DNA of 38,597 nucleotides from Corynebacterium sp. Marseille-P3884 (GTDB lineage Bacteria; Actinomycetota; Actinomycetes; Mycobacteriales; Mycobacteriaceae), in assembly GCF_017942225.1 (NCBI RefSeq), contig NZ_JAGKSD010000020.1, forward strand, positions 1-38,597, in the 5' to 3' direction. A program made the translations under genes and the position numbers. Each line of letters opens with the position of its first letter. Positions within the stretch are counted from its first letter, which is position 1. The notes beneath the pieces were generated by a model. The model made no database searches. It was not told the origin of the DNA and worked only from the letters and a program-made list of their open reading frames with translations. This document shows, in pieces, positions 27,316-35,024 of the stretch.

Positions 27316-28071
27316 ATGAGCACCCCCAAACGATTCTCCGCATTGACCGTCACCGCCATCACGGTCTTGTCAGTGTCGGCTTGCAGCATCGAACTTAGTG
27401 CGGGCTCTACATCCGAGGAGGAGACCGCCACAGAAGCGCCGACCGACATCGAAACGACCTCCGAGACCAGCTCCGCCGAGGAGACAACCTCGTCGAGTTC
27501 GTCGTCGTCTTCGCCCTCGTCTTCTTCGTCTTCGTCCACCACTTCGTCCAGTAGCGGGGACGACGAGACTGAGGACTTCAACGAATACGACGGTGTCAGC
27601 ACCCTCGATTTCTTCGCTGCTCTTGGCGAAGTCGAGGGAATGCACGCTACCGACAGGGAGAGCGACCCGAAGAAGCTCCGTACCTCCGCCAAGCTCTTCA
27701 ACGAGGACGAGTCCTTGCGGGCGGACGTCTTCATCTTCATTCCGACTCCAGATGGCGAACCCGCCCCAGTGAAGTCCCACTCGGACGAAGGACTCAAAAA
27801 CGCCTACGAATCTGCCCGTGACGTCTTCGAGGAAGAGGGCCACGACGTCGAAGAGACGGAGATCACGACGAAGAATCTGGAGTGGAAGTGCGTGGAAGCG
27901 CAGCAGTCCCAGGGCGACGGCGACATCGACCATGCTATTTGCGACGCGGCTTTCGCCGGCCGCGTCATCGACGTCCAGCGCATCATCCTGCACGATGACC
28001 GCGACCAGAAGGATAAGCAGCTGGACACGTTGCTCGAGAAAGTCGACGCTGCCCTAGATACTCTGAAATAG
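27316..28071 (+). CDS. Lipoprotein with long Ser/Thr linker
   Basis: 251 aa from ATG 27316. Signal peptide with lipobox SVSAC (Cys23). Residues 25-95 are almost only Ser, Thr, Glu and Asp, including a run of more than 20 serines broken by one proline: an extended, possibly glycosylated wall-crossing stalk. The C-terminal domain (about 95-251) is mixed alpha/beta, starts YDGVSTLDFFAALGEVEGMH, and has two cysteines (KCVEA, ICDAA). No family recognised. A second lipoprotein gene follows 49 nt later on the same strand. Confidence 0.85.
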   Translation: MSTPKRFSALTVTAITVLSVSACSIELSAGSTSEEETATEAPTDIETTSETSSAEETTSSSSSSSSPSSSSSSSTTSSSSGDDETEDFNEYDGVSTLDFFAALGEVEGMHATDRESDPKKLRTSAKLFNEDESLRADVFIFIPTPDGEPAPVKSHSDEGLKNAYESARDVFEEEGHDVEETEITTKNLEWKCVEAQQSQGDGDIDHAICDAAFAGRVIDVQRIILHDDRDQKDKQLDTLLEKVDAALDTLK

Positions 28072-28120
28072 CCACCCACGCTCGCCGCCCCCATCCCACA
28101 ACCAAGAATCGAGCAGTCCA

Positions 28121-28786
28121 TTGAATGTGCGCACAACCCTGACCGGCATTTCGCTCAGTCTCGCCGCGGCTGCGCTCGTCGCGTGCGGAACATCTGAACC
28201 ATCGACCATCGAGGGCACCAACCCGCCTATCGACGCCGCTGTCTGCAACGGCGACACCTCGTGCGAGTCCGACATGCGCGAACTGAGCCACAAGCTCGAG
28301 CCTTCCGACGACGCGAATGATGACGGAATCATCGACCAGGAAGAGCTGGACGCGGCGCGGAAGAGGCTGGACGAGGAGGAAGCAGCTGCGTCGGCAAGGG
28401 AGGCCGCTTCCGCGTCTTCGGCTGCCGCAGCTTCGTCGAGCCGCGCCGAGGCAGAGGCTTCTCAGTCCTCCGAAGCAGAAGCTGAGCGCTCCGAGTCTGA
28501 GCGCTCGGAAGCTGAGAGCAAGGAAGACACCGAGAGCGAACCTGCTCACGAACAAGAAGACCAGGAACCCGCCCCGGAGCCACAGGAAGACCAGTCAGAG
28601 CAGGCCCCGCAGGAGTCGCCGAAAAACCAAGGTCCGCCGCCACTCGAGTGGGCAACCTTAGGTCCGTACGACAGCCTGTCCGCCTGCGAAGACACCCGCG
28701 CCAAGTGGCCGGTCAACTCCCACCCCTGTTACACCGGCCCCGACGGAAAAGCCTACTTCGAAGGCCAGCGCCAAGCTTTGCAGTAA
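28121..28786 (+). CDS. Lipoprotein with an EF-hand-like loop
   Basis: 221 aa from TTG 28121; GTG 28127 is equally possible since neither has a strong ribosome site. Lipobox ALVAC (Cys22). Residues 64-75 (D-A-N-D-D-G-I-I-D-Q-E-E) fit all key positions of the EF-hand loop: D1, N3, D5, G6, I8, D9, E12, with helix-like segments on both sides (ELSHKLE, LDAARKRLDEEE). Then a long Ala/Ser/Glu/Arg helix or coil and a Pro/Glu/Gln stretch to about 180. The C-terminal 45 residues (YDSLSACEDTRAKWPVNSHPCYTG) hold two cysteines in a compact unrecognised domain. Probably a calcium-responsive surface protein; that is inference. Confidence 0.8.
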   Translation: MNVRTTLTGISLSLAAAALVACGTSEPSTIEGTNPPIDAAVCNGDTSCESDMRELSHKLEPSDDANDDGIIDQEELDAARKRLDEEEAAASAREAASASSAAAASSSRAEAEASQSSEAEAERSESERSEAESKEDTESEPAHEQEDQEPAPEPQEDQSEQAPQESPKNQGPPPLEWATLGPYDSLSACEDTRAKWPVNSHPCYTGPDGKAYFEGQRQALQ

Positions 28787-28859
28787 AGCTTGTAGAGGGA
28801 AGAGGCAGGGCCCACCGCCCCCAGGTATCCACAACAGTGCGCCGGTATAGAAAGGCCCC

Positions 28860-29456
28860 TCACGACAGGAGTGCCGTGATGCCGTCGGAGAGAATCTCGC
28901 GTGGGCTGATGTGGTGCGTCGCGTGGAGCCGCGCATAGGTAGGAGCTTGGTCAGGGTCAATGGCGACACGCTTCTCGTCAGATGCCACGGGGGAGGTCAG
29001 GGAGGCGCCGATCACCAGGTTGGATAATCGGTAGGCAGTTCCCAGCGGATCCGGGGTACCCGCTTGTTCGAGCAGGACGCACATCCGCTCGGAAAGGGCC
29101 AGGTACGCCGGGCCCCTGGGAGCGCGCATACCGATGACCTGACCGGCCCACCGGTGGGTCGTGAGGTGCGCGTAGAAGGCGTGCATCAGGGCAGGCAGGT
29201 CGGCGTGGCGGATCGACTCGGACATCACGGGATCGTCTGAAAGCGCTGTGTCGAGGGCGAGGTCGAACAGATCGTCGACGGATTCGACGCGGGAGTACAG
29301 GCTGGCTGGAGCGACACCCACCTGTTGCGCCACAGATCGCAGGGTGAGGGCCCTCAACCCGCCTTCGTCCAGCAGCCTTACCGATGCCCTCGCAACCTCG
29401 ACGATGTCCACTGCGCGGAGGCGTTGCACAGGTTTGCGGTGTTCCCAGTAGCTCAC
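28860..29456 (-). CDS. TetR-family transcriptional regulator
   Basis: 198 aa from GTG 29456. Helix-turn-helix at about 35-60: LTLRSVAQQVGVAPASLYSRVESVDDLFDLA, where most relatives have LYxHF/LYWYV. The C-terminal ligand domain contains RWAGQVIGMRAPRGPAYLALSERM and resembles the tetracycline-repressor-like group. It diverges from the tandem GNAT gene with 59 nt between starts; an 8-bp inverted repeat covers both -10 boxes, so it probably represses itself and the GNAT gene. Ends 74 nt from the convergent lipoprotein gene; the short gap shows no hairpin. Confidence 0.93.
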   Translation of the reverse strand: MSYWEHRKPVQRLRAVDIVEVARASVRLLDEGGLRALTLRSVAQQVGVAPASLYSRVESVDDLFDLALDTALSDDPVMSESIRHADLPALMHAFYAHLTTHRWAGQVIGMRAPRGPAYLALSERMCVLLEQAGTPDPLGTAYRLSNLVIGASLTSPVASDEKRVAIDPDQAPTYARLHATHHISPREILSDGITALLS

Positions 29457-29462
29457 CCCACC

Positions 29463-29509
29463 AACCTAACCAACCACGCTTCAGTTAGCTATCCAATCTA
29501 TGTTAGGTT
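29463..29509. promoter_or_regulatory. Divergent promoters and operator of tetR and the GNAT gene
   Basis: AACCTAAC (29463-29470) and GTTAGGTT (29502-29509) form a perfect inverted repeat. Each contains a TAGGTT -10: one ends 6 nt before GTG 29456 (minus), the other 6 nt before ATG 29516 (plus). Confidence 0.65.
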
Positions 29510-29515
29510 TACCGC

Positions 29516-30595
29516 ATGCTGGATGCCACCACCCTCCCGATCACCTTTGAGAACACTCGCCTACGCCCCCTCTCTGAGCTGGACGCAGACGCGTATGCAA
29601 CCGGCACTAAGGATGAAGCGGTGCGGCGCTTCGGCCACCTGCCCGAGTCCGACTACACCCCCGAGTCCGTGCGACGGATGATCCGCGAAGAGGTCGCGGC
29701 GGGTATGTCGTCAGGCACGCTGGCAGTCCTCGCACTTGCCGACGCCGAGACGGACCGGTTCGTGGGCTCCTTGGTGCTCTTCGACGTCAGCTCCGAGGCT
29801 GCCGAGGTCGGGTTCTGGATTCATCCGGATGCGCGGGGAGCAGGGCACGCTCGTCGGGGCCTGGAGTTGGCATCGCGCTTCGCACGCAACAGTGGACTGC
29901 GAACCTTAACCGCACGCACCCTCCCGGAGAACAAGGCCTCCCAGCGATGCTTGACGGCCACAGGGTTCCATGAGGTCGAGCGATCCGTCGGGACCACACC
30001 CGCAGGACAGCACGAGGAGTTGATCCACTACCGGCGCGATCTCCAGCCCACCGCCCAGTGGCCGTTGGCGACGGAGCGGCTTCGGCTCCGTCCACATAAC
30101 GCCGACGATGCCGAATGGCTTCACGAGCTGTACTCGCGACCCGATGTTGCCCGCTACCTGCTGGACGAGCCATGGACCGCGGAAGTCACCCGCGAAAAGC
30201 TCGCCGATCGGCTAGCGAAGACTGACATCGATGGCGAGACTGGCGCGCTTGCGCTGGTCATCGAGCATGACGGCGTCCCGATCGGAGACATCGCGTTGTG
30301 GCTCACCGATCACGAGCACCGTCAATGCGAGATCGGGTGGGTTCTCGACCCGGCGCACGGTGGACAAGGTTTCGCCAGCGAAGCCGTCCGAGCAGTACTC
30401 GCCCTCGGGTTTGACCACTACCAGCTCCACCGCATCACCGCGCAGATGGATGCCCGAAACAGCGCCTCGGCAGCACTGGCTCGTCGTGTCGGGCTCCGGC
30501 TCGAAGCACATCACGTCCAGGACTGGTTTAGCAAGGGCGAATGGACCGACACCCTCATCTTCGCGCGACTTGCCTCCGAGCACATGTGCCAATGA
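29516..30595 (+). CDS. Tandem GNAT N-acetyltransferase (two domains)
   Basis: 359 aa from ATG 29516, about twice the length of one GNAT domain. Domain 1 (1-176): ENTRLRPLSELDADAY, the acetyl-CoA region GFWIHPDARGAGHARRGLELASRFA and NKASQRCLTATGFHEV. Domain 2 (about 183-350): ATERLRLRPHNADDAEWLHELY, IGWVLDPAHGGQGFASEAVRAVLAL and NSASAALARRVGLRLEAHH. Both keep the R/Q-x-x-G-x-G/A loop, so both may bind acetyl-CoA. They resemble RimJ-type and aminoglycoside-type acetyltransferases. With a divergent TetR regulator, drug or metabolite detoxification is plausible; substrate unknown. Confidence 0.9.
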   Translation: MLDATTLPITFENTRLRPLSELDADAYATGTKDEAVRRFGHLPESDYTPESVRRMIREEVAAGMSSGTLAVLALADAETDRFVGSLVLFDVSSEAAEVGFWIHPDARGAGHARRGLELASRFARNSGLRTLTARTLPENKASQRCLTATGFHEVERSVGTTPAGQHEELIHYRRDLQPTAQWPLATERLRLRPHNADDAEWLHELYSRPDVARYLLDEPWTAEVTREKLADRLAKTDIDGETGALALVIEHDGVPIGDIALWLTDHEHRQCEIGWVLDPAHGGQGFASEAVRAVLALGFDHYQLHRITAQMDARNSASAALARRVGLRLEAHHVQDWFSKGEWTDTLIFARLASEHMCQ

Positions 30596-30767
30596 TCGGG
30601 AGTCTGACTTTCATGCTCCCTGTACGCGGCTCCCAAATCTACCGCGCTCTGACGACGTAGGTGAGTCACTGTGGATCATCAACATGTACCCCCTGCCATG
30701 ACTGGCCTACTGCTGGGCACCGGGACGCTCCGACACTGCCGAAGGCGAGTCACCGCAGAAACAAAAC

Positions 30768-30789
30768 TGCCCCGCCATCAGGCGGGGCA
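30768..30789 (-). terminator. Intrinsic terminator after tRNA-Ala
   Basis: A perfect 9-bp stem (TGCCCCGCC 30768-30776 with 30781-30789) has a 4-nt loop and, on the minus strand, is followed by GTTTTGTTTC. The 170 nt between the GNAT stop and this hairpin shows nothing recognisable. Confidence 0.92.
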
Positions 30790-30812
30790 AGTTTCGATTT
30801 TCTCATCTTACG

Positions 30813-30885
30813 TGGAGCTAACGGGATTCGAACCCGTGACCCCCACACTGCCAGTGTGGTGCGCTACCAACTGCGCCATAGCCCC
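30813..30885 (-). tRNA. tRNA-Ala (anticodon GGC)
   Basis: The acceptor GGGGCTA pairs with TAGCTCC (discriminator A at 30813). The anticodon stem CCACA/TGTGG encloses CTGGCAG, anticodon GGC. T arm ACGGG TTCGAAT CCCGT. 73 nt; CCA is not encoded, unlike the tRNA-Leu in this window. Confidence 0.97.
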
Positions 30886-30923
30886 GTTGCTTCAGCGGGG
30901 ACTCCCGCGAAGCGACTTCGATA

Positions 30924-30952
30924 AATATACACCGGGCTACGAGCGAGACCAA
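30924..30952 (-). promoter_or_regulatory. Promoter of tRNA-Ala
   Basis: On the minus strand TTGGTC (30947-30952) is followed by exactly 17 nt and TATATT (30924-30929). The -35 overlaps the inverted repeat GAGCGA/TCGCTC (30941-30960), which may end the upstream DsbA-like message. The leader before the tRNA can fold as CTTC-GCGGG / CCCGC-GAAG. Confidence 0.65.
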
Positions 30953-30973
30953 AATCGCTCGCAGCCAGCGGTT

Positions 30974-31747
30974 TTAGTTAGCGAGGAGGTCGTCGATCCA
31001 ATTTTCGAGCGGGTTGGATTCGACGTCCTTGCCGTCGACAAGCACGCGCGGGGAGGAAAGATCGCCGGTCTTGTCGATGAGGTCCTTCTCGTTGGCCTCG
31101 CCGAGCTCCTTGGCTTGATCCATGTACTCACTGTTGCGAATTGCCTCGACCGCGCCCTTGGAGGCACCGACGCTCTTCGCCATGTCAGCAAGCTGATCCG
31201 GGGTGACACCAGCCAGGTTCTGCTGCTCCTCGAGCAGCGCCTTACGCAGGTTCCAGTACGGCTCGACCTCGCCCTTATCCGCGAGTGCCAGGGCCGCTGC
31301 AAGGGTGTTGGTGGAGTGACCGGCCTCGTACCTCTCACCGGTGCCGTCGAGGAAGACCATCGGGTGAATGTGAACCTTCAGCTCGCCGGCCTTGATCTTC
31401 TCCAGCATCTGCTCGTCGGTCTTCTTCGCCAGCTCGCTGCAGAAGTGGCAGGCGAAGTCCTCATAGAGGGAGGCTTCCTTCGCATCGTCGCTGTTCTCGC
31501 CGGACAGGGTGACAGTGTTGTCGGTGAGCTCCATAGTCACGCCGTCGACGGGCTCGACATTCTCGGCGATGCGGTCAGCCATCGCACCGCGGCCGTTGTA
31601 CACGATCAGGCCGATCACCAGAGCGCCGACGAGCAGCAGCGCGAGGATCGCCCAAATGAAGCCCTTGCCGCCGGAGGAATTCGGGTTGGCCACCTTGGTG
31701 GATCCCTTAGCGGATTTCTTGGTGGTCGACTTAGAAGAGGAAGTCAC
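30974..31747 (-). CDS. Membrane-anchored DsbA-family thiol-disulfide oxidoreductase
   Basis: 257 aa from GTG 31747, preceded by AAGGTGAT. A Lys/Ser-rich cytoplasmic start (1-28) leads into one membrane helix (about 30-50); the rest is exported. The thioredoxin-fold active site is CHFC (in EDFACHFCSELAKK, about 100-103), with an inserted helical domain (NTLAAALALADKG ... LLEEQQNLAG) typical of DsbA, and the cis-Pro region SSPRVLVDGKD. It should oxidise or isomerise cysteines of exported proteins such as the wall and lipoproteins nearby. The MauE/DoxX-like gene is 48 nt upstream, the likely redox partner. Confidence 0.93.
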   Translation of the reverse strand: MTSSSKSTTKKSAKGSTKVANPNSSGGKGFIWAILALLLVGALVIGLIVYNGRGAMADRIAENVEPVDGVTMELTDNTVTLSGENSDDAKEASLYEDFACHFCSELAKKTDEQMLEKIKAGELKVHIHPMVFLDGTGERYEAGHSTNTLAAALALADKGEVEPYWNLRKALLEEQQNLAGVTPDQLADMAKSVGASKGAVEAIRNSEYMDQAKELGEANEKDLIDKTGDLSSPRVLVDGKDVESNPLENWIDDLLAN

Positions 31748-31795
31748 AGTGCATCACCTTATGTATTCGAGGTCGAGCTGTTTCACCGGAAAAGC

Positions 31796-32317
31796 TTACG
31801 GGTACAGCGCGAATTTCTTAAACGGGCGGTAGATCATGAACAGCGTCACGGCAATCAGGCCAATATCGCGGACGATGGCCCACAACAGGTCGCCACCGGT
31901 GCTGTTCGGGTCTGGCGCGAAGCAGCCGCAGTCGATTTGCAGGCCGCGTGCATACGCAGACGTGAGGCCGATGACAAAGAGAACGAGCACACCGAACGAC
32001 ACCCAACCAGCGGGACGAATTTTAATGCCCAACAGCAGGATCAAACCGCCGGCGAGCTCGAGCGGGCCGATGAGGTGAGCCAGCAGGCTGGACCAGTACG
32101 GAGTGAAAATCTCGTACGCTTCAATGCTTTGTGTCACGGTGAAGTGCTTGCCCAGCTTCGTGGTGCCAGAGACAATCCACATCGCGGCAAGCCCAAAGCG
32201 CGCGAGCGCGGAGAGCACGTCAAGCACGCGTTCGCTTGACGACGTCTCCCCTGCCCCCGGCTCCCCGCCGTCCAAGACATGGGCATCTGCCACCTGCACA
32301 TCGTGTGTATTTGCCAC
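31796..32317 (-). CDS. MauE/DoxX-family redox-associated membrane protein
   Basis: 173 aa from GTG 32317. Four membrane helices: about 36-55 (ALARFGLAAMWIVSGTTKLG), 78-98, 104-124 and 145-162, after a polar cytoplasmic start. The motif GLQIDCGCFAPDP between helices 3 and 4 supplies a Cys-Gly-Cys pair facing the redox partner. MauE-type proteins supply or remove electrons from extracytoplasmic thiol oxidoreductases. It is immediately upstream of the DsbA-like gene, where mycobacteria have a VKOR homologue instead. Confidence 0.9.
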   Translation of the reverse strand: MANTHDVQVADAHVLDGGEPGAGETSSSERVLDVLSALARFGLAAMWIVSGTTKLGKHFTVTQSIEAYEIFTPYWSSLLAHLIGPLELAGGLILLLGIKIRPAGWVSFGVLVLFVIGLTSAYARGLQIDCGCFAPDPNSTGGDLLWAIVRDIGLIAVTLFMIYRPFKKFALYP

Positions 32318-32324
32318 CTCAACG

Positions 32325-32330
32325 ACCTTA
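32325..32330 (-). promoter_or_regulatory. Candidate -10 of the MauE-DsbA operon
   Basis: TAAGGT on the minus strand ends 7 nt before GTG 32317. The same bases include AAGG, so a ribosome site is an alternative reading. Confidence 0.4.
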
Positions 32331-32395
32331 GTCGATGGGCGGAGCGCCGAGAAGCCTCTCGCTGTGAGGTTCCCGTCACCTCCCTGTGCCGGCGA

Positions 32396-34054
32396 CTACT
32401 CCCCGAGCACGGCGCTGACGACATCTTGGGCTTCCTGCTGCACCTGTTTCAGGTGCTCTTCGCCCTTGAATGATTCGGCGTAGATCTTGTATTTATCCTC
32501 CGTACCGGACGGGCGCGCAGCGAACCATGCGTTGTCGGTGGTGACCTTCAGGCCGCCGATCGCGGCGCCGTTGCCGGGTGCTTCGGTGAGCTTGGCGGTG
32601 ATCTCGTCGCCGGCGAGCGTGGTTGCCGTGACCTGCTCCGGGGAGAGCTTCTTCAAGATAGCCTTCTGCTCACGGTTCGCCTCCGCGTCGGTGCGGGCGT
32701 AGACCGGCGCGCCGAACTTCTCTTCCAGTTCGGCATAGCGCTGCGACGGCGTATTCCCCGTCACCGCGGTGATCTCAGCGGCGAGCAGATCCATGATCAG
32801 GCCGTCCTTGTCGGTCGACCAGACGGTGCCGTCTTTGCGCAGGAAGGATGCACCGGCGGATTCTTCGCCGCCGAAGCCGACCGAGCCGTCGATAAGCCCG
32901 GGCACGAACCACTTGAAGCCGACAGGCACCTCGACGAGCTTCTTGTCCAGCGATGCCACCACGCGGTCGATCATCGAGGACGACACGAGGGTCTTGCCCA
33001 CGGCGGTGTCGGCGCCCCAGCCATCGCGGTGGCTGAACAGGTACTCGATGGCCACGGCGAGGTAGTGGTTCGGGTTCATCAGGCCTGCATCTGGGGTGAC
33101 AATGCCGTGGCGGTCCGCGTCCGCGTCATTGCCCGTCGCGATGTCGTATTTCTCGCGGTTCGCGACCAAGCTCGCCATGGAATTCGGCGAGGAGCAGTCC
33201 ATGCGGATCTTGCCGTCGGTGTCCAGTGTCATGAACCGCCACGTCGCATCCACAGCCGGATTGACCACCGTGAGGTCGAGCTTGTGCGCCTCGGCGATCG
33301 CTCCCCAGTAGTCGACGCTGGCGCCACCCATCGGGTCCGCGCCGATGCGCACGCCGGCATTCCGGATCGCGTCGATGTCCACGACATTCGGCAAGTCAGC
33401 AACGTAGGTGTCCATGAACGGGTGCGTGCCAGCGCGCTCGTCGAGGACGCCGGTCACCGGTGTGCGCTTCACGCCGTCCAGCCCAGCGGCCAGGTAGTTA
33501 TTGGCGCGCCCCGCGATCCAGTCCGTGGCATCCGTGTCCGCCGGGCCACCCGACGGCGGGTTGTATTTGAAGCCGCCGTCGCGCGGCGGGTTATGGGACG
33601 GGGTGATCACGATGCCATCGGCACGCTTCGGGTCGGTGCCGGTCACACCGCCAGCCAGCTTCGCATTGTGCGCCAGGATCGCATGCGACACGGCGGGGGT
33701 GGGAGTGTAGCGCCCCGCGGCGTCGACAAGCACTGCGATGTCGTTCGCGATGAGGACCTCAAGCGCGGAGACCATCGCCGGCTCGGACAAAGCGTGCGTG
33801 TCGCGGCCGATGTAGACCGGCCCGCCAATCGAATTCTCGCGGCGGTAATCCACGATCGCCTGCGTCGTCGCCCAAATGTGCTGCTGGTTGAACGCGTTGT
33901 CCAAGCTCGACCCGCGGTGCCCCGACGTGCCGAAAGACACCTGCTGATCGGGGTCCGCCGCATCGATGTCGCGCGTGTAATAGGCGGTGACCACCTCCGC
34001 GATATCGATCAAATCCTCGGGGCGTGCTGGCTGGCCTGCTCGCTCATGTGCCAT
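32396..34054 (-). CDS. pgm: Phosphoglucomutase (alpha-D-glucose phosphate-specific)
   Basis: 552 aa from ATG 34054, with AAAGGAG 9 nt upstream. Interconverts glucose-1- and glucose-6-phosphate, feeding glycogen, trehalose and wall sugars. The N-terminal [17 protein letters not shown], phosphoserine loop [11 protein letters not shown] (about 152-162), metal loop [10 protein letters not shown], sugar loop [11 protein letters not shown] and C-terminal phosphate loop [15 protein letters not shown] are all present. Length equals the E. coli Pgm type (about 546). Confidence 0.98.
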   Translation of the reverse strand: MAHERAGQPARPEDLIDIAEVVTAYYTRDIDAADPDQQVSFGTSGHRGSSLDNAFNQQHIWATTQAIVDYRRENSIGGPVYIGRDTHALSEPAMVSALEVLIANDIAVLVDAAGRYTPTPAVSHAILAHNAKLAGGVTGTDPKRADGIVITPSHNPPRDGGFKYNPPSGGPADTDATDWIAGRANNYLAAGLDGVKRTPVTGVLDERAGTHPFMDTYVADLPNVVDIDAIRNAGVRIGADPMGGASVDYWGAIAEAHKLDLTVVNPAVDATWRFMTLDTDGKIRMDCSSPNSMASLVANREKYDIATGNDADADRHGIVTPDAGLMNPNHYLAVAIEYLFSHRDGWGADTAVGKTLVSSSMIDRVVASLDKKLVEVPVGFKWFVPGLIDGSVGFGGEESAGASFLRKDGTVWSTDKDGLIMDLLAAEITAVTGNTPSQRYAELEEKFGAPVYARTDAEANREQKAILKKLSPEQVTATTLAGDEITAKLTEAPGNGAAIGGLKVTTDNAWFAARPSGTEDKYKIYAESFKGEEHLKQVQQEAQDVVSAVLGE

Positions 34055-34197
34055 GGCGTGAAAGCTCCTTTTTCGGTGTGCGTGCTTGTCAATCGTCGGG
34101 GGTCACTATCCATCTTCCCCTGACTTTCACGCGCCCGCCATCTATGCGCCCCCTGCGTGCGGCGCTCCCCCATTCCGCGTGCGCACACACCGTGGGC

Positions 34198-34203
34198 TAC
34201 CGT
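34198..34203 (+). promoter_or_regulatory. -10 box of the crcB pair
   Basis: TACCGT ends 6 nt before GTG 34210. A leaderless message leaves no room for the fluoride riboswitch often found before crcB. Confidence 0.5.
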
Positions 34204-34209
34204 GAAAGC

Positions 34210-34566
34210 GTGGTGAACACGGCATTCAAGGAAGCTCTCGCGATCGGTTTCGGCGCGTCTTTCGGTGCGCTCGCACGCTTCGCATTCACCCCGCTCATCG
34301 CGCCGGAGCCGCCGTCCGAGATCGTCATCATCTTCGTCATCAACGCGATCGGCTGCTTTCTCATGGGCTTCTTCGACCCGGGCCCGTTCTGGGGCCGCGG
34401 AATGATCGGCGGCTTCACCACGTTTTCCGCCGTGTCATTTTTGGCCATGCAGTCCAGCGCGTTCATCGCGCTCGTCTACATGGTGAGCACCATGCTCGTC
34501 GCGCTCGCAGCGTGGGAGCTGGGAGACGCTTTACGACGCCGCCGCTCCCCCGAGGTCGCCCCATGA
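34210..34566 (+). CDS. crcB: CrcB/Fluc fluoride channel subunit 1
   Basis: 118 aa from GTG 34210 (a second GTG follows directly). Small four-helix membrane protein exporting fluoride. Motifs: FGASFGALARF (helix 1), INAIGCFLMGFF (pore asparagine, helix 2) and GGFTTFSAVSFLAMQ (Na+-binding break in helix 3). Its stop overlaps the start of the second crcB gene by 4 nt (ATGA). Paired crcB genes make an antiparallel heterodimer. Confidence 0.95.
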   Translation: MVNTAFKEALAIGFGASFGALARFAFTPLIAPEPPSEIVIIFVINAIGCFLMGFFDPGPFWGRGMIGGFTTFSAVSFLAMQSSAFIALVYMVSTMLVALAAWELGDALRRRRSPEVAP

Positions 34567-35015
34567 CCCAGTTGAATCCCCGCACCCCGCAGTACCAGGG
34601 CCCCGAAGGTGTTGTCGGCAGCCACTTACTGGAAGCGTTGAGCAGCGGCGAAGGCCTGAAAACAATCGCCCTGCTTTTCATTCTCGTCGGATTCGGCGCA
34701 TTCCTCGGCGGCATGGCCCGCTCGGCACTCAGCACACTGCTGCCCGGCAGGCCCGGCACCTTCGCCGCGAATGTGGTGGGCTCCGCCGTCGTCGGTTTCT
34801 CCGCCGCCCTGCCTGTGCTGTGGCCCGCGTTCCTCGGCGCCGGATTCGCCGGTGCCGTGTCTACGCTGTCGACGATGGCAAAGGAGCTGGGCGCGCTCGT
34901 GCGTCAGAAGCAGTGGTGGACGCTCGCCCGCTATGTTCTGCTCACCTGCACCGTCGGCATCGTCGCCGCATGGTTCGGGCTCAAATACGGGTTGCGTATC
35001 ATCTCCGCGCTCTGA
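34563..35015 (+). CDS. crcB: CrcB/Fluc fluoride channel subunit 2
   Basis: 150 aa from ATG 34563. An N-terminal ~40 polar residues are followed by four membrane helices: GFGAFLGGMARS, AANVVGSAVVGF (pore Asn), GAGFAGAVSTLSTMAKE (the TTFS motif appears as STLST) and a last helix about 120-142. More diverged than its partner, as usual for the second subunit. It ends 9 nt from the convergent ABC permease stop. Confidence 0.93.
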   Translation: MTQLNPRTPQYQGPEGVVGSHLLEALSSGEGLKTIALLFILVGFGAFLGGMARSALSTLLPGRPGTFAANVVGSAVVGFSAALPVLWPAFLGAGFAGAVSTLSTMAKELGALVRQKQWWTLARYVLLTCTVGIVAAWFGLKYGLRIISAL

Positions 35016-35024
35016 CCCCTGCGC

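Noticed and set aside
30596..30885. Integration site at the 3' end of tRNA-Ala for the TetR/GNAT region
   Set aside because: No second copy of the tRNA 3' end and no integrase gene appear in the window.
31836..34123. Plus-strand frames opposite mauE and pgm
   Set aside because: Shadows of the minus-strand genes, which have intact catalytic motifs and ribosome sites.
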